64,000 nt of DNA from Mytilisepta virgata (taxonomy: Eukaryota > Mollusca > Bivalvia > Mytilida > Mytilidae). The notes beneath the pieces were generated by a model. The model was not told the DNA's origin, searched no databases, and saw only the letters and a program-made list of their open reading frames with translations. The stretch is from contig CM051520.1 in assembly GCA_028015205.1 (NCBI GenBank), forward strand, positions 7,102,501 to 7,166,500, given 5' to 3'. Numbering within the stretch: position 1 is the first letter of the stretch; every line of letters begins with the position of its first letter. A program made the translations under genes and the position numbers. Positions 22,301-35,518 of the stretch are shown here, one piece after another.

Positions 22301-24042
22301 GAATTGTACTTTACATAATGACAGAACTGCAGGCAATGAATTGTACTTTACATAATGATAGAACTGCAGGAAATGAATTGTACTTTACACAATGACAGAA
22401 CTGCAGGAAATGAATTGTACTTTACATAATGACAGAACTGAAGGAAATGAATTGTACTTTACATAATGACAGAACTGTAGGAAATGAATTGTACTTTACA
22501 TAATGACAGAACTGAAGGAAATGAATTGTACTTTACATAATGACAGAACTGTAGGAAATGAATTGTACATTACATAATGACAGAACTGTAGGAAATGAAT
22601 TGTACTTTACATAATGACAGAACTGTAGGAAATGAATTGTACTTTACATAATGACAGAACTGCAGGAAATGAATTGTACTTTACATCATGACAGAACTGT
22701 TGGAAATGAATTGTACTTTACATAATGACAGAACTGAAGGAAATGAATTGTACTTTACATAATGACAGAACTGCAGGAAATGAATTGTACTTTACATAAT
22801 GACAGAACTGCAGGAAATGAACTGTACTTTACATAATGACAGAACTGCAGGAAATGAATTGTACTTTACATAATGACAGAACTGCAGGAAATGAACTGTA
22901 CTTTACATAATGACATAACAGTAGGAAATGAATTGTACTTTACATAATGACAGAACTGCAGGAAATGAATTGTACTTTACATAATGACAGAACTGTAGGA
23001 AATGAATTGTACTTTACATAATGACAGAACTGTAGGAAATGAATTGTACTTTACATAATGACAGAACTGTAGGAAATGAATTGTACTTTACATAATGACA
23101 GAACTGCAGGAAATGAACTGTACTTTACATAATGAAGGAACTGTAGGAAATGAATTGTACTTTACATAATGACAGAACTGCAGGAAATGAATTGTACTTT
23201 ATATAATCTGACAGAACTGCAGGAAATGAACTGTACTTTACATAATGAAGGAACTGTAGGAAATGAATTGTACTTTACATAATGACAGAACTGCAGGAAA
23301 TGAATTGTACTTTACATAATGACAGAACAGTAGGAAATGAATTGTACTTTACATAATGACAGAACTGCAGGCAATGAATTGTACTTTACATAATGATAGA
23401 ACTGCAGGAAATGAATTGTACTTTACATAATGACAGAACTGAAGGAAATGAATTGTACTTTACATAATGACAGAACTGCAGGAAATGAATTGTACTTTAC
23501 ATAATGACAGAACTGCAGGAAATGAACTGTACTTTACATAATGACAGAACTGCAGGAAATGAATTGTACTTTACATAATGACAGAACTGCAGGAAATGAA
23601 CTGTACTTTACATAATGACATAACAGTAGGAAATGAATTGTACTTTACATAATGACAGAACTGCAGGAAATGAATTGTACTTTACATAATGACAGAACTG
23701 TAGGAAATGAATTGTACTTTACATAATGACAGAACTGTAGGAAATGAATTGTACTTTACATAATGACAGAACTGTAGGAAATGAATTGTACTTTACATAA
23801 TGACAGAACTGCAGGAAATGAATTGTACTTTACATAATGACAGAACTGTAGGAAATGAATTGTACTTTACATAATGACAGAACTGCAGGAAATGAATTGT
23901 ACTTTACATAATGACAGAACTGTAGGAAATGAATTGTACTTTACATAATGACAGAACTGTAGGAAATGAATTGTACTTTACATAATGACAGAACTGTAGG
24001 AAATGAATTGTACTTTACATAATGACAGAACTGTAGGAAACG
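19343..24042. repeat. 37-bp minisatellite array 2 (largest)
   Basis: About 127 units of the same 37-bp repeat. A distinctive 39-bp variant (TTATATAATCTGACAG) followed by TAATGAAGGAACTG occurs near 19532, 22161 and 23199. The last two are 1038 bp apart, which equals 27 units of 37 plus one of 39, so a 28-unit block was duplicated. CTGTAGGAATTG variants form another local cluster at 20350-21240. Confidence 0.97.
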
Positions 24043-26807
24043 AATTTCACTATCTATTTATGTGTTCAAATCCTGACAAATTTTAATATTATAGAAATAA
24101 CCCTACTGAACATAAATTTAGAGATCTGATTTATTACTGTAACATAAGAGATTACTATAATTTTGGTTTATTTATTTAGACATTAACCAAGTACTTGTAA
24201 TTTATGAAATAGTTCTATAAATAATATGCTATACATATATACAAAAATATGCAATCAAGCCTATCAAGGTGCACTTAATTATGTATATATAATACTATTT
24301 TAATATATATTATGTTCATGTGGATTCTGTTGTTTTTGTCATTGTACATGTATTTATATTCTGTGTATTTATCTGCCTCTTGTAATATAATTCTATGATA
24401 CCAATATTGATGCACAAGGAGAGCACATTCCGTCGATTAACAACTCATCAGTTGTGATTAAGGCCTAAAATGTTGAAATCCAAAATCATAATCCAAAAAG
24501 TTGAGGATCAAATTCAATATACCAAAATGACCAAAAGAAGTAATGCCAAAATCATCCAAGGACAGAGCTATGCACGACGAGAAACTCCTTAGTTGTAACA
24601 AATTTTACAATTTAGAACAGTAGATTTTAAGTATCAATTTGGGCTACTATCGAAATACTAGTAGTTGAGCTGGGGATACCATTGGTTACTTAGAGTCAAC
24701 CAGCAGTGGTATCGACTCGGTGGTTTAAATACAATTCTTTGATCAGAGTGTAATTTGTCAGATTGTCAAATAAAAGTTCTATATTTACCATGATTTATCA
24801 ATTACATATTACATACTTGTGATTTTGGCTTTCTGTGGAACTTCAATATATGTCCTTTTTTTCCTCGTATAATAACAATAAAGTGTCTTCAATATGATTC
24901 TCATGAAATTCTACCCCATTTTAGGAGCTTCAAACTGAAAATATGCCAATGTAGATTATTATCACCCAAAACCATTTTCCCCAATATATCTCTACAACAT
25001 AAAAACGCATTAAATGTAAAAAACAAAGACTCAATAATCAAAATTCAATTAAAAATGTGTGTCTTCAAAGGAAGAAATGTGTCGCCTGCCTGAGACAGAA
25101 TATAATTTCCCCATTAATATTTGTTCCAAAGAACTTTCAGCATATAACAAAAATTCCATTGGGAACTTTCCTTATATAATATTTTATCCAATGTTATAAG
25201 AAAATTTCCTTCGCAAAGGATAAAATATTACATAAAGAAAGTTCCAAAAGGAACTTTTGTTATATGCTAAAAGTTCTTTGGAACAAATATTATGGACAAT
25301 GTTTTTACATTTCCACCAGTACGAAACTTCGAACTGGAACTTTGTGATGTAACAAATGTACTGATTTCTATCATTGTAGCAATTAAGTAACAACAAATGA
25401 GGCAATATCAATTTTAAACATATATTGAATATACAAAAAAAAATGTTTAGAACAAAATCTCGAGAATGGATTGATTATAAAACATTGTTTAAAACAAAAT
25501 CTTGAGAATGGATTGATTATAAAACATTTGTTAGAACAAAATTTCTAGAATGGATTGATTGTTCAATTACAACTTTTTTTATGACAGGAAAATATTCAGA
25601 AATACAAATACGGTCCTCTTTTCCAATCTTGGTCGTCCATTACTTGCACTTGTAGGAATGTTTGTTATATCATAAATGTGCCAGGAATATTGGTTATATT
25701 ATAAATGTTCCAGGAGGAATATTTATTATATGATCAAAGTTCTAGGAATTTATATTACAATATCCAAAATTATTTCTCGCTACAAATGTATGCAAGTAAA
25801 TGTCCAATAATAAAATACAGGCATTTTCATCTGAAATTTGTGGCTAACTTCATGCTTGACTTAAGTATAAGCTAAACTTTGTTCTTGGTACAGACAAACG
25901 TACCATTTAGTTACTGTAAGAAAGTGGGGCATGGAGTAATGAAATATTAAAAATACATATTCTTACCTTGTTAAGAATAAGATCCATCATTTAAATATGT
26001 AAAAATTTTGTTGTATTCCTCAGACTCCATTGTTTGCATGTACTACATGTACATGTAAATGTCATACACAGGTGAGGTGAGCAGTAATTAAGATGCAATC
26101 AGGTTAAAAAAAATCACATGACACTCTTTCTTTAAAGGAACTAATATTATGAAAGTATAAGATGTTTTAGTTCCAGGAAAATATCTTATGAAGGTGGAAA
26201 TAATATTATGTTATGTTAGTTCCCAAGAACTTTTATTATCCATAGTTTGGTTCCAGGGGGAATAAGTATTAAGCGGAACAAATATATGTTCACATGTGGA
26301 CGTCAATTTTTAGAAAAGATATTAAAATTTTCTAAAGATGAAATATATATGCACATGTTTGCAGTAAGGTTAATGCACAGAGAAAGTTTCATCAAATTGC
26401 TTTGAGCGGTTATGGAGTAGTTGAGGATAGAAGTTTTGACACCCCCCCCTTTTTTTTTCAAAAATGTCAATTTTTACCCCAAAAAAATTTAAATTTACTA
26501 GAAATGAAATATATATGCACACCTGTGCATTAAAGTTAATACACTGGGAAAGTTTCATCAAATTCCTTTGAGCGGTTTTGGAGTAGTTAAGGATAGAAAT
26601 TTTGACCCCCCCCCAATTTTTTCAAAAATGTCAATTTTTACCCCAAAAAATTTTTTTAATTTTCTAAAAATGAAATATATATGCACACCTGTGCATTAAA
26701 GTTAATTGACAGAGAAAGTTTCATGAAATTCCTTTGAGCTGTTTACGAGTAGTTGAGGATAGAAGAAAAGTGTGACGACGCAAGACCCAAGACGACAGAT
26801 AGTGATC
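24034..26807. repeat. Right-hand duplicated block, copy 2
   Basis: Matches 32748-35518 almost base for base, and 37219-37755 plus 39525-39928 in part. It includes a 21-codon frame at 24521-24583 that starts like the RT ORF (MTKRSNAK) but then stops. It also includes a fold-back (25112-25295), three copies of a roughly 50-bp unit (ACAAAATCTCGAGAATGGAT, 25446-25565) and, from 26290, three units of about 170-180 bp ending GATAGAAG...GACCCCCCC. Confidence 0.9.
25112..25295. repeat. Fold-back palindrome, arms about 74 bp
   Basis: AATATTTGTTCCAAAGAACT on the left is mirrored by AGTTCTTTGGAACAAATATT on the right. ATATAACAAAA and GGAACTTTC also pair, leaving a short AT-rich loop. Duplicated at 33829-34000 with a shorter loop. 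Open frames on both strands through the palindrome are artefacts of its symmetry. Confidence 0.85.
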
Positions 26808-27109
26808 CCTATGTGTTGACCATGCGTTCCGCAGGCAACACAAAAATGGAAAAATTACAATTACTCTAAACTACACTTATAAAAGTTAATGTCACGATCA
26901 TATTCAAGGATATAAAAAGTATTTTGGATACAAGTTTCATGAATTGCACTTACAAGTCTGCATCTCATCTTCACCTTCACCTCGAAATGGACACCAGAGG
27001 AAGGTTAGTTTAAAAATATTTTATCAATTAAATCACAGATATGTTAACAATATATACAGTGAACATTTAGACATAATATACATTAATTAAAGGGATTGGG
27101 AAACAGTTA

Positions 27110-27335
27110 CAAACTTATATTAATTCCTATCCCTGCTTACTCTTCCAGAGCACCTGAGTCTATCCCCCCGTTTTTGGTGGACTCCATGTTGTTCATATGT
27201 TTTTAGGTTTTGATTGTAGTGCATGTATTGTTTTGGTCTTGTCTTTGTTGTTCTCCGGAGTGTGTCAGTTGTTTCGATTTTCCCGTCCTTCGAATATCCC
27301 TTTGGTATTTCTTGACTTTACATACATTTGTAGTA
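27110..27335. repeat. Degenerate RT-tail-like sequence
   Basis: CTGCTTAC.CTTCCAGAGCACCTG, then GTTGTTCA.ATGTTTTTAGG, resembles in order the tail after the Penelope-like RT (39345-39420: CTGCTTACCCGTCCGGAGCA, TGTTGTTCATTGTTTTTAG). Its first part is also in the 46.86-46.91 kb copy. Confidence 0.5.
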
Positions 27336-27399
27336 CTCTGTTGAAAACTGAAACATTAACTCAAACGATTAAATAAATTCAACAAAGCAAATATGGGGG

Positions 27400-27662
27400 C
27401 CTTGGGGGCCGGTGGCCAAGTGGTCTAGGTAGTTCATTATGACTACTCATGATCACTAGCCTGTCAACGCTGAGGTTGTTTGTTCGAATCTCACCTGTGG
27501 CGGGGTGTGTTCGACTCCGATCTTAATTGACAAGGATTGCCAATTTTTCTACCAAAGGTCGGTGGTTCTCTCTGGGTACTTCGGCTTCCTCCACCAATAA
27601 AAAAACTGGCCGCTGCGAAATAGCCAAATATGCTGAAAACAGCTCGGTAAATGTTTTTTTCT
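27400..27662 (+). mobile_element. tRNA-derived SINE (Leu-like head)
   Basis: The head GGGGGCCGGTGGCCAAGTGG contains an A box (TGGCCAAGTGG, 27413-27423). A B-box-like GTTCGAATC lies at 27482-27490. The body then carries CTCTCTGGGTACTTCGGCTT and CCTCCACC, a conserved central motif I know from bivalve SINEs, and a short tail ending near TAAATGTTTTTTT. Promoter boxes are for RNA polymerase III; movement would rely on a LINE partner. The homologous intron at 46.91 kb lacks it. Target duplication not resolved. Confidence 0.75.
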
Positions 27663-27697
27663 AAAGCTCCTCACATTTTCAGAATCATGTTATATAC

Positions 27698-27766
27698 CTT
27701 CTTTTCAGATGACACAACACCGTCCTGGTCCTTAGTTTTACGGGTTTTTCTTTCACTTGTTCTTTC
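27698..27766 (-). pseudogene. 69-bp exon following the SURP exon, copy 1
   Basis: On the minus strand an acceptor TTTCCATTTTAG precedes 69 nt (23 codons, no stop, starting ERTSERKTRK and ending SSEKK), followed by donor GTATATAAC. The lysine-rich charged sequence fits the linker of a splicing factor but is not diagnostic. The phase is compatible with the preceding SURP exon, which ends in phase 0. The copy at 46951-47019 has lost the AG of this acceptor. Confidence 0.6.
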
Positions 27767-28117
27767 CTAAAATGGAAATAGTGATTACAAATACACATAT
27801 AATTTTACACAAAATTTATTTAAAGATTTTCAGGTTTACAAATGTACCCTTAAACAGACAAATATTCATTTATTCCTCCAATAGTTAATTTTTATAATTT
27901 CCACCTCAGAATTTTTTTTCAAACACAACTCTGTCCTATGATGGATTGTCTTTACCAAAAGCATAAGTTTGATATTTTAAAATGCTTCTCAACATTTTGG
28001 AGAATTATTTTTTTGGACTTGGTGTAAACATATTAAGATATTGCCAACAAATCTGACTATGTTGTAAAAAATTTTATAATAATGATAGCCATACGATCAA
28101 TAAGTTTTAATACTTAC

Positions 28118-28328
28118 CTCTATTCAGATCTTTATCTTTGAGTTGTAATATCAGAAGTAAGAATGCCATGGTTGAAGGAATTTAAATCTTGGATCATTTT
28201 TACTTCGGACAACAATTTCAAATTCCACTCCATTTTTAGCTAAATACATTGGCATACGATCTATAATCGGTTGGATGTCTGAGGGCAGAGGTATAACCTT
28301 TGGTCCCATTGATGGAACATTTGTGACA
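28118..28328 (-). pseudogene. SURP-domain exon with two in-frame stops, copy 1
   Basis: SURP modules are short helical domains of spliceosome-associated proteins (SFSWAP, SF3A1, SUGP, CHERP). The exon is 211 nt, with acceptor TTTATTTTAG and donor GAG|GTAAGTA. Translation reads [15 protein letters not shown], then [20 protein letters not shown], then [19 protein letters not shown]. This closely follows the SURP pattern IID..A.YVAKNG.EFE..VR.KNDPRF.FL.PWH.YN.YY. The proline-rich [11 protein letters not shown] lead is most like the second SURP of the SFSWAP family. After HSYF the frame has TGA, then YYNSKIKI, then another TGA before the donor. The two stops suggest a dead copy. I am fairly sure of SURP, less sure of SFSWAP. 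Confidence 0.78.
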
Positions 28329-28345
28329 CTAAAATAAATATATAA

Positions 28346-28782
28346 CAAATCCCTCATGAGAATCATTCAAGTAATATAGGGGGGAGTTGCGGACAACACA
28401 TGGAACAAAGTTTTCTTAAAAATTGCCTACGTTCAAACAGCCAAATCTTTAACATTTCTTCTCCAAATAGAAATTCCTGACAATATGCACATCTCCATAT
28501 AGTGATCTAACACTCCATCAAGTTTCATGAGAATCATGCAAATATTGTAGGAGGAATTGCAGACAACACATGGAACGAAGTTTTGTTAAAAACTTTCTAA
28601 GTTCAAACAGCCATATCTTTTACATTGTAGATCCAAATAGTAATTCATTATAATCTGCACATCTCCATATAGTGATCTAACACTACATTAGTTTCATGAC
28701 AATCATGCAAATAATATTGGAGGAATTGCAGACAACACATGGAACAAAGTTTTGTTCAAAATTGTCTAAGTCCAAACAGAAA
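28346..28782. repeat. 170-bp repeat units
   Basis: Three units of the family seen at 7.0-7.8 kb (ATGCACATCTCCATATAGTG and GATCTAACACTCC). The join to the gene fragment at 28345 is abrupt. Confidence 0.8.
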
Positions 28783-29862
28783 TTCCTGACAATATGGAAA
28801 TCTCCTTATAGTGATCTTACACTCCATTAAGGTTCATGAGAATCGTGCAAGTAATGTAGAAGGAGTTGCGGACAACGTTATTTCGGACAGACTGAAACCT
28901 ATATCCCTACAAACTTCATTTGCGGGGGGGTATAATTATAACTGACATCATCTTGAATGAAATAACAATCTGTTTATAAGGCTGGATCGCTATCGTAATC
29001 AGCGCATTTGAACATATTCAATAATACACAAGAGCACAAGAAGAACTTAAATTTCCTTCACTGTCAGTGTCATATCAAGACACACCATAAAACTGTATTA
29101 ATTAGAATGTTCTATTTATGAAAATTGCCAAAATATCCAATATGAAAATCTATCCAAGTATCCATATCGTGAAATATACATACGTACACAGGACTCTTTT
29201 AATCATTGGCTACCAAGCCCTTCTTGTGCAGGACAAGTACTCTTCAACTATACCAATTCACCAAAAAACTACAGACTGTCATCATTACAAAAGCATTTCA
29301 AAACCACGATAACAGCCTTACCAATTTTGCGACACAATTCAGAAAAATGTCTTGCCATATATCACAGTCACCCACACAGTAACTGTAATGAGTGCCACGT
29401 CTAAACTGCAAAAAGAATTAATTATTTACATGTACAATACAGTCCAAAGTATAAATTCATTCAAAAAATACACAAGCTGACACAATAAAATGTTGAAACC
29501 TCTCATTTAAAACTAAAACTGATTATTATGAATTAAACATTTACCAGGATGTCAGAATAAAACCCTTCTTTAGTATGACAGCTGTCATAATTTAAAATAC
29601 AGATAATAGCATCAAGAAGCAAACCATTCAAAATGTTGGATTAAATCTACATGTATATGCATATATATGTTTATTGTAGTGATTGTTCATTTGTTTTTTT
29701 TTGAGTTTTTTATATGCTCCTTTGGTATATTTGTCCTGTTTTTGTTATGAAAAGTATTTAAATTGGAAAAAGAATGCAACTATATTTAAGCAAAATAAGA
29801 TGCTCTAATCTAAAATATCCATAATGGCACAATATTCTTCAAGAAGAACGTTTTTGTACTTT
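28783..29862. repeat. Left-hand duplicated block before array 3
   Basis: Nearly identical to 35523-36600 and related to 14340-15388. It consists of the end of a 170-bp unit with a GGACAGACTGAAACC tail, the CTTGTGCAGGACAAGTACTC passage, and the RT-tail-like flank with its T8-T9 run at 29692-29703 (part of the CTACCTGGG phrase is missing here). No gene. Confidence 0.88.
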
Positions 29863-32756
29863 ACATAATGACAGAACTGAAGGAAATGAATTGTACTTTA
29901 CATAATGACAGAACTGCAGGAAATGAATTGTACTTTACATAATGACAGAACAGTAGGAAATGAATTGTACTTTACATAATGACAGAACTGCAGGAAATGA
30001 ATTGTACTTTACATAATGACAGAACAGTAGGAAATGAACTGTACTTTACATAATGACAGAACTGTAGGAAATGAATTGTACTTAACATAATGACGGAACT
30101 GCAGGAAATGAATTGTACTTTACATAATGACAGAACTGTAGGAAATGAATTGTACTTTAGATAATGACAGAACTGCAGGAAATGAATTGTACTTTACATA
30201 ATGATAGAACTGCAGGAAATGAATTGTACTTTACACAATGACAGAACTGCAGGAAATGAATTGTACTTTACATAATAACAGAACTGAAGGAAATGAATTG
30301 TACTTTACATAATGACAGAACTGTAGGAAATGAATTGTTCATTACATAATGACAGAACTGTAGGAAATGAATTGTACTTTACATCATGACAGAACTGTAG
30401 GAAATGAATTGTACTTTACATAATGACAGAACTGTAGGAAATGAATAGTACTTTACATAATGACAGAACTGTTGGAAATGAATTGTACTTTACATAATGG
30501 CAGAACTGAAGGAAATGAATTGTACTTTACATAATGACAGAACTGCAGGAAATGAATTGTACTTTACATAATGACAGAACTGCAGGAAATGAATTGTACT
30601 TTACATAATGACAGAACTGTAGGAAATGAATTGTACTTTACATAATGACAGAACTGCAGGAAATGAATTGTACTTTACATAATGATAGAACTGCAGGAAA
30701 TGAATTGTACTTTACACAATGACAAAACTGCAGGAAATGAATTGTACTTTACATAATAACAGAACTGAAGGAAATGAATTGTACTTTACATAATGACAGA
30801 ACTGTAGGAAATGAATTGTTCATTACATAATGACAGAACTGTAGGAAATGAATTGTACTTTACATCATGACAGAACTGTAGGAAATGAATTATACTTTAC
30901 ATAATGACAGAACTGTAGGAAATGAATTGTACTTTACATAATGACAGAACTGTTGGAAATGAATTGTACTTTACATAATGACAGAACTGAAGGAAATGAA
31001 TTGTACTTTACATAATGACAGAACTGCAGGAAATGAATTGTACATGTACTTTACATAATGACAGAACTTCAGGAAATGAATTGTACTTTACATAATGACA
31101 GAACTGCAGGAAATGATCTGTACTTTACATAATGACAGAACTGCAGGAAATGAATTGTACTTTACATAATGACAGAACTGCAGGAAATGAATTGTACTTT
31201 ACATAATGACAGAACTGCAGGAAATGAACTGTACTTTACATAATGACATAACAGTAGGAAATTAATTGTACTTTACATAATGACATAACAGTAGGAAATG
31301 AATTGTACTTTACATAATGACAGAACAGTAGGAAATGAATTGTACTTTACATAATGACAGAACAGTAGGAAATGAATTGTACTTTACATAATGACAGAAC
31401 AGTAGGAAATGAATTGTACTTTACATAATGACAGAACAGTAGGAAATGAATTGTACTTTACATAATGACAGAACAGTAGGAAATGAATTGTACTTTACAT
31501 AATGACAGAACAGTAGGAAATGAATTGTACTTTACATAATGACAGAACTGCAGTTACATAATGACAGAACTGAAGGAAATGAATTGTACTTTACATAATG
31601 ACAGAACTGCAGGAAATGAATTGTACTTTACATAATGACAGAACTGCAGGAAATGAATTGTACTTTACATAAAGACAAAACTGTAGGAAATGAATTGTAC
31701 TTTACATAATGACAGAACTGAAGGAAATGAATTGTACTTTACATAATGACAGAACTGCAGGAAATGAATTGTACTTTACATAATGACAGAACTGCAGTTA
31801 CATAATGACAGAACTGAAGGAAATGAATTGTACTTTACATAATGACAGAACTGAAGGAAATGAATTGTACTTTACATAATGACAGAACTGCAGGAAATGA
31901 ATTGTACTTTACATAATGACAGAACTGCAGGAAATGAATTGTATTTTACATAATGACAGAACTATAGGAAATGAATTGTACTTTACATAATGACAGAACA
32001 GTAGGAAATGAATTGTACTTTACATAATGACAGAACAGTAGGAAATGAATTGTACTTTACATAATGACAGAACAGTAGGAAATGAATTGTACTTTACATA
32101 ATGACAGAACTGTAGAAAATGAATTGTACTTTACATAATGACAGAACAGTAGGAAATGAATTGTACTTTACATAATGACAGAACTGCAGTTACATAATGA
32201 CAGAACTGAAGGAAATGAATTGTACTTTACATAATGACAGAACTGCAGGAAATGAATTGTACTTTACATAATGACAGAACTGCAGGAAATGAATTGTACT
32301 TTACATAAAGACAAAACTGTAGGAAATGAATTGTACTTTACATAATGACAGAACTGAAGGAAATGAATTGTACTTTACATAATGACAGAACTGCAGGAAA
32401 TGAATTGTACTTTACATAATGACAGAACTGCAGTTACATAATGACAGAACTGAAGGAAATGAATTGTACTTTACATAATGACAGAACTGAAGGAAATGAA
32501 TTGTACTTTACATAATGACAGAACTGCAGGAAATGAATTGTACTTTACATAATGACAGAACTGCAGGAAATGAATTGTATTTTACATAATGACAGAACTA
32601 TAGGCAATGAATTGTACTTTACATAATGACAGAACTGAAGGAAATGAATTGTACTTTACAGAATGACAGAACAGTAGGAAATGAATTGTACTTTACATAA
32701 TGACAGAACTGTAGGAAATGAATTGTACTTTACATAATGACAGAACTGTAGGAAAC
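29863..32756. repeat. 37-bp minisatellite array 3
   Basis: About 78 units. Four shortened units (CTGCAGTTACATAATGACAG, lacking 15 bp) lie at about 31551, 31795, 32187 and 32431. The pairs are spaced 636 bp, which equals 18 x 37 minus 2 x 15, so an 18-unit block was duplicated. A run of at least six consecutive CAGTAG-type units lies at 31310-31540. Confidence 0.97.
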
Positions 32757-35518
32757 GAATTTCACTATCTATTTATGTGTTCAAATCCTGACAAATTTTA
32801 ATATTATAGAAATAACCCTACTGAACATAAATTTAGAGATCTGATTTATTACTGTAACATAAGAGATTACTATAATTTTGGTTTATTTATTTAGACATTA
32901 ACCAAGTACTTGTAATTTATGAAATAGTTCTATAAATAATATGCTATACATATATACAAAAATATGCAATCAAGCCTATCAAGGTGCGCTTAATTATGTA
33001 TATATAATACTATTTTAATATATATTATGTTCATGTGGATTCTGTTGTTTTTGTCATTGTACATGTATTTATATTCTGTGTATTTATCTGCCTCTTGTAA
33101 TATAATTCTATGATACCAATATTGATGCACAAGGTGAGCACATTCCGTCGATTAACAACTCATCAGTTGTGATTAAGGCCTAAAATGTTGAAATCCAAAA
33201 TCATAATCCAAAAAGTTGAAGATCAAATTCAATATACCAAAATGACCAAAAGAAGTAATGCCAAAAACATCCAAGGACAGAGCTATGCACGACGAGAAAC
33301 TCCTTAGTTGTAACAAATTTTACAATTTAGAACAGTAGATTTTAAGTATCAATTTGGGCTACTATCGAAATACTAGTAGTTGAGCTGGGGATACCATCGG
33401 TTACTTAGAGTCAACCAGCAGTGGTATCGACTCGGTGGTTTAAATACAATTCTTTGATCAGAGTGTAATTTGTCAGATTGTCAAATAAAAGTTCTATATT
33501 TACCATGATTTATCAATTACATATTACATACTTGTGATTTTGGCTTTCTGTGGAACTTCAATATATGTCCTTTTTTTCCTCGTATAATAACAATAAAGTG
33601 TCTTCAATATGATTCTCATGAAATTCTACCCCATTTTAGGAGCTTCAAACTGAAAATATGCCAATGTAGATTATTATCACCCAAAACCATTTTCCCCAAT
33701 ATATCTCTACAACATAAAAACGCATTAAATGTAAAAAACAAAGACTCAATAATCAAAATTCAATTAAAAATGTGTGTCTTCAAAGGAAGAAATGTGTCGC
33801 CTGCCTGAGACAGAATATAATTTCCCCATTAATATTTGTTCCAAAGAACTTTCAGCATATAACAAAAATTCCATTGGGAACTTTCCTTATATAATATTTT
33901 ATCCTTCGCAAAGGATAAAATATTACATAATATTACATAAAGAAAGTTCCAAAAGGAACTTTTGTTATATGCTAAAAGTTCTTTGGAACAAATATTATGG
34001 ACAATGTTTTTACATTTCCACCAGTACGAAACTTCGAACTGGAACTTTTGTGATGTAACAAATGTACTGATTTCTATCATTGTAGCAATTAAGTAACAAC
34101 AAATGAGGCAATATCAATTTTAAACATATATATTGAATATACAAAAAAAAATGTTTAGAACAAAATCTCGAGAATGGATTGATTATAAAACATTGTTTAA
34201 AACAAAATCTTGAGAATGGATTGATTATAAAACATTTGTTAGAACAAAATTTCTAGAATGGATTGATTGTTCAATTACAACTTTTTTTATGACAGGAAAA
34301 TATTCAGAAATACAAATACGGTCCTCTTTTCCAATCTTGGTCGTCCATTACTTGCATTTGTAGGAATGTTTGTTATATTATAAATGTGCCAGGAATATTG
34401 GTTATATTATAAATGTTCCAGGAGGAATATTTATTATATGATCAAAGTTCTAGGAATTTATATTACAATATCCAAAATTATTTCTCGCTACAAATGTATG
34501 CAAGTAAATGTCCAATAATAAAATACAGGCATTTTCATCTGAAATTTGTGGCTAACTTCATGCTTGACTTAAGTATAAGCTAAACTTTGTTCTTGGTACA
34601 GACAAAAGTACCATTTAGTTAAGTAAGTGGGGCATGGAGTAATAAATATTAAAAATACATATTCTTACCTTGTTAAGAATAAGATCCATCATTTAAATAT
34701 GTAAAAATTTTGTTGTATTCCTCAGACTCCATTGTTTGCATGTACTACATTTACATGTAAATGTCATACACAGGTGAGGTGAGCAGTAATTAAGATGCAA
34801 TCAGGTTAAAAAAAATCACATGACACTCTTTCTTTAAAGGAACTAATATTATGAAAGTATAAGATGTTTTAGTTCCAGGAAAATATCTTATGAAGGTGGA
34901 AATAATATTATGTTATGTTAGTTCCCAAGAACTTTTATTATCCATAGTTTGGTTCCAGGGGGAATAAGTATTAAGCGGAACAAATATATGTTCACATGTG
35001 GACGTCAATTTTTAGAAAAGATATTAAAATTTTCTAAAGAGGAAATATATATGCACATCTTTGCAGTAAGGTTAATGCACAGAGAAAGTTTCATCAAATT
35101 GCTTTGAGCGGTTATGGAGTAGTTGAGGATAGAAGTTTTGACACCCCCCCTTTTTTTTTCAAAAATGTCAATTTTTACCCCAAAAAAATTTAAATTTACT
35201 AGAAATGAAATATATATGCACACCTGTGCATTAAAGTTAATACACTGGGAAAGTTTCATCAAATTCCTTTGAGCGGTTTTGGAGTAGTTAAGGATAGAAA
35301 TTTTGACCCCCCCCCCCCAATTTTTTCAAAAATGTCAATTTTTACCCAAAAAAATTTTTTAAAATTTTCTAAAAATGAAATATATATGCACACCTGTGCA
35401 TTAAAGTTAATTGTCAGAGAAAGTTTCATGAAATTCCTTTGAGCGGTTTACGAGTAGTTGAGGATAGAAGAAAAGTGTGACGACGCAAGACCCAAGACGA
35501 CAGATAGTGATCCCTATC
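32748..35518. repeat. Right-hand duplicated block, copy 3
   Basis: Near-identical to 24034-26807, including the fold-back (33829-34000), the 50-bp triplicate (34155-34275) and the 170-180-bp units (35000-35510). It ends at GATCCCTAT, where it joins directly to left-hand block text at 35523. The 2-kb stretch that follows this point in copy 2 (26808-28782) is missing. Confidence 0.92.
33829..34000. repeat. Fold-back palindrome, second copy
   Basis: Same arms as 25112-25295. The loop is shortened to TTCGCAAAGG, and an extra ATAATATTAC duplication lies in the right arm. Long open frames on both strands (94 and 83 codons) are symmetric artefacts. Confidence 0.85.

Larger units (their letters stand above)
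26808..28345 (-). pseudogene. SURP-type splicing-factor gene fragment, copy 1 (truncated)
   Basis: A minus-strand gene fragment in which at least two exons are visible. The order on the minus strand is the SURP exon (28328-28118), a 351-bp intron, then a 69-bp exon (27766-27698). The fragment is homologous to 46551-47404, and the match stops in the intron just upstream of the SURP exon. Its intron downstream of the 69-bp exon contains an extra 490-bp segment (about 27170-27662) with a tRNA SINE that the other copy lacks. A possible further small exon with a GTAAGT donor lies at 26950-26990, but its strand is ambiguous. Confidence 0.7.

Noticed and set aside
15389..24042. CRISPR-like regular repeats
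   Set aside because: The 37-bp units are contiguous, with no unique spacers, in eukaryotic DNA. It is a minisatellite.
26940..27010. Small exon of the SURP gene
   Set aside because: Splice-like signals exist on both strands (GTAAGT on minus, AG...GTTAGT on plus), so neither reading can be preferred. Mentioned only as a possibility.
33774..34080. Overlapping 94- and 83-codon genes on opposite strands
   Set aside because: Both come from the two arms of one palindrome and mirror each other.
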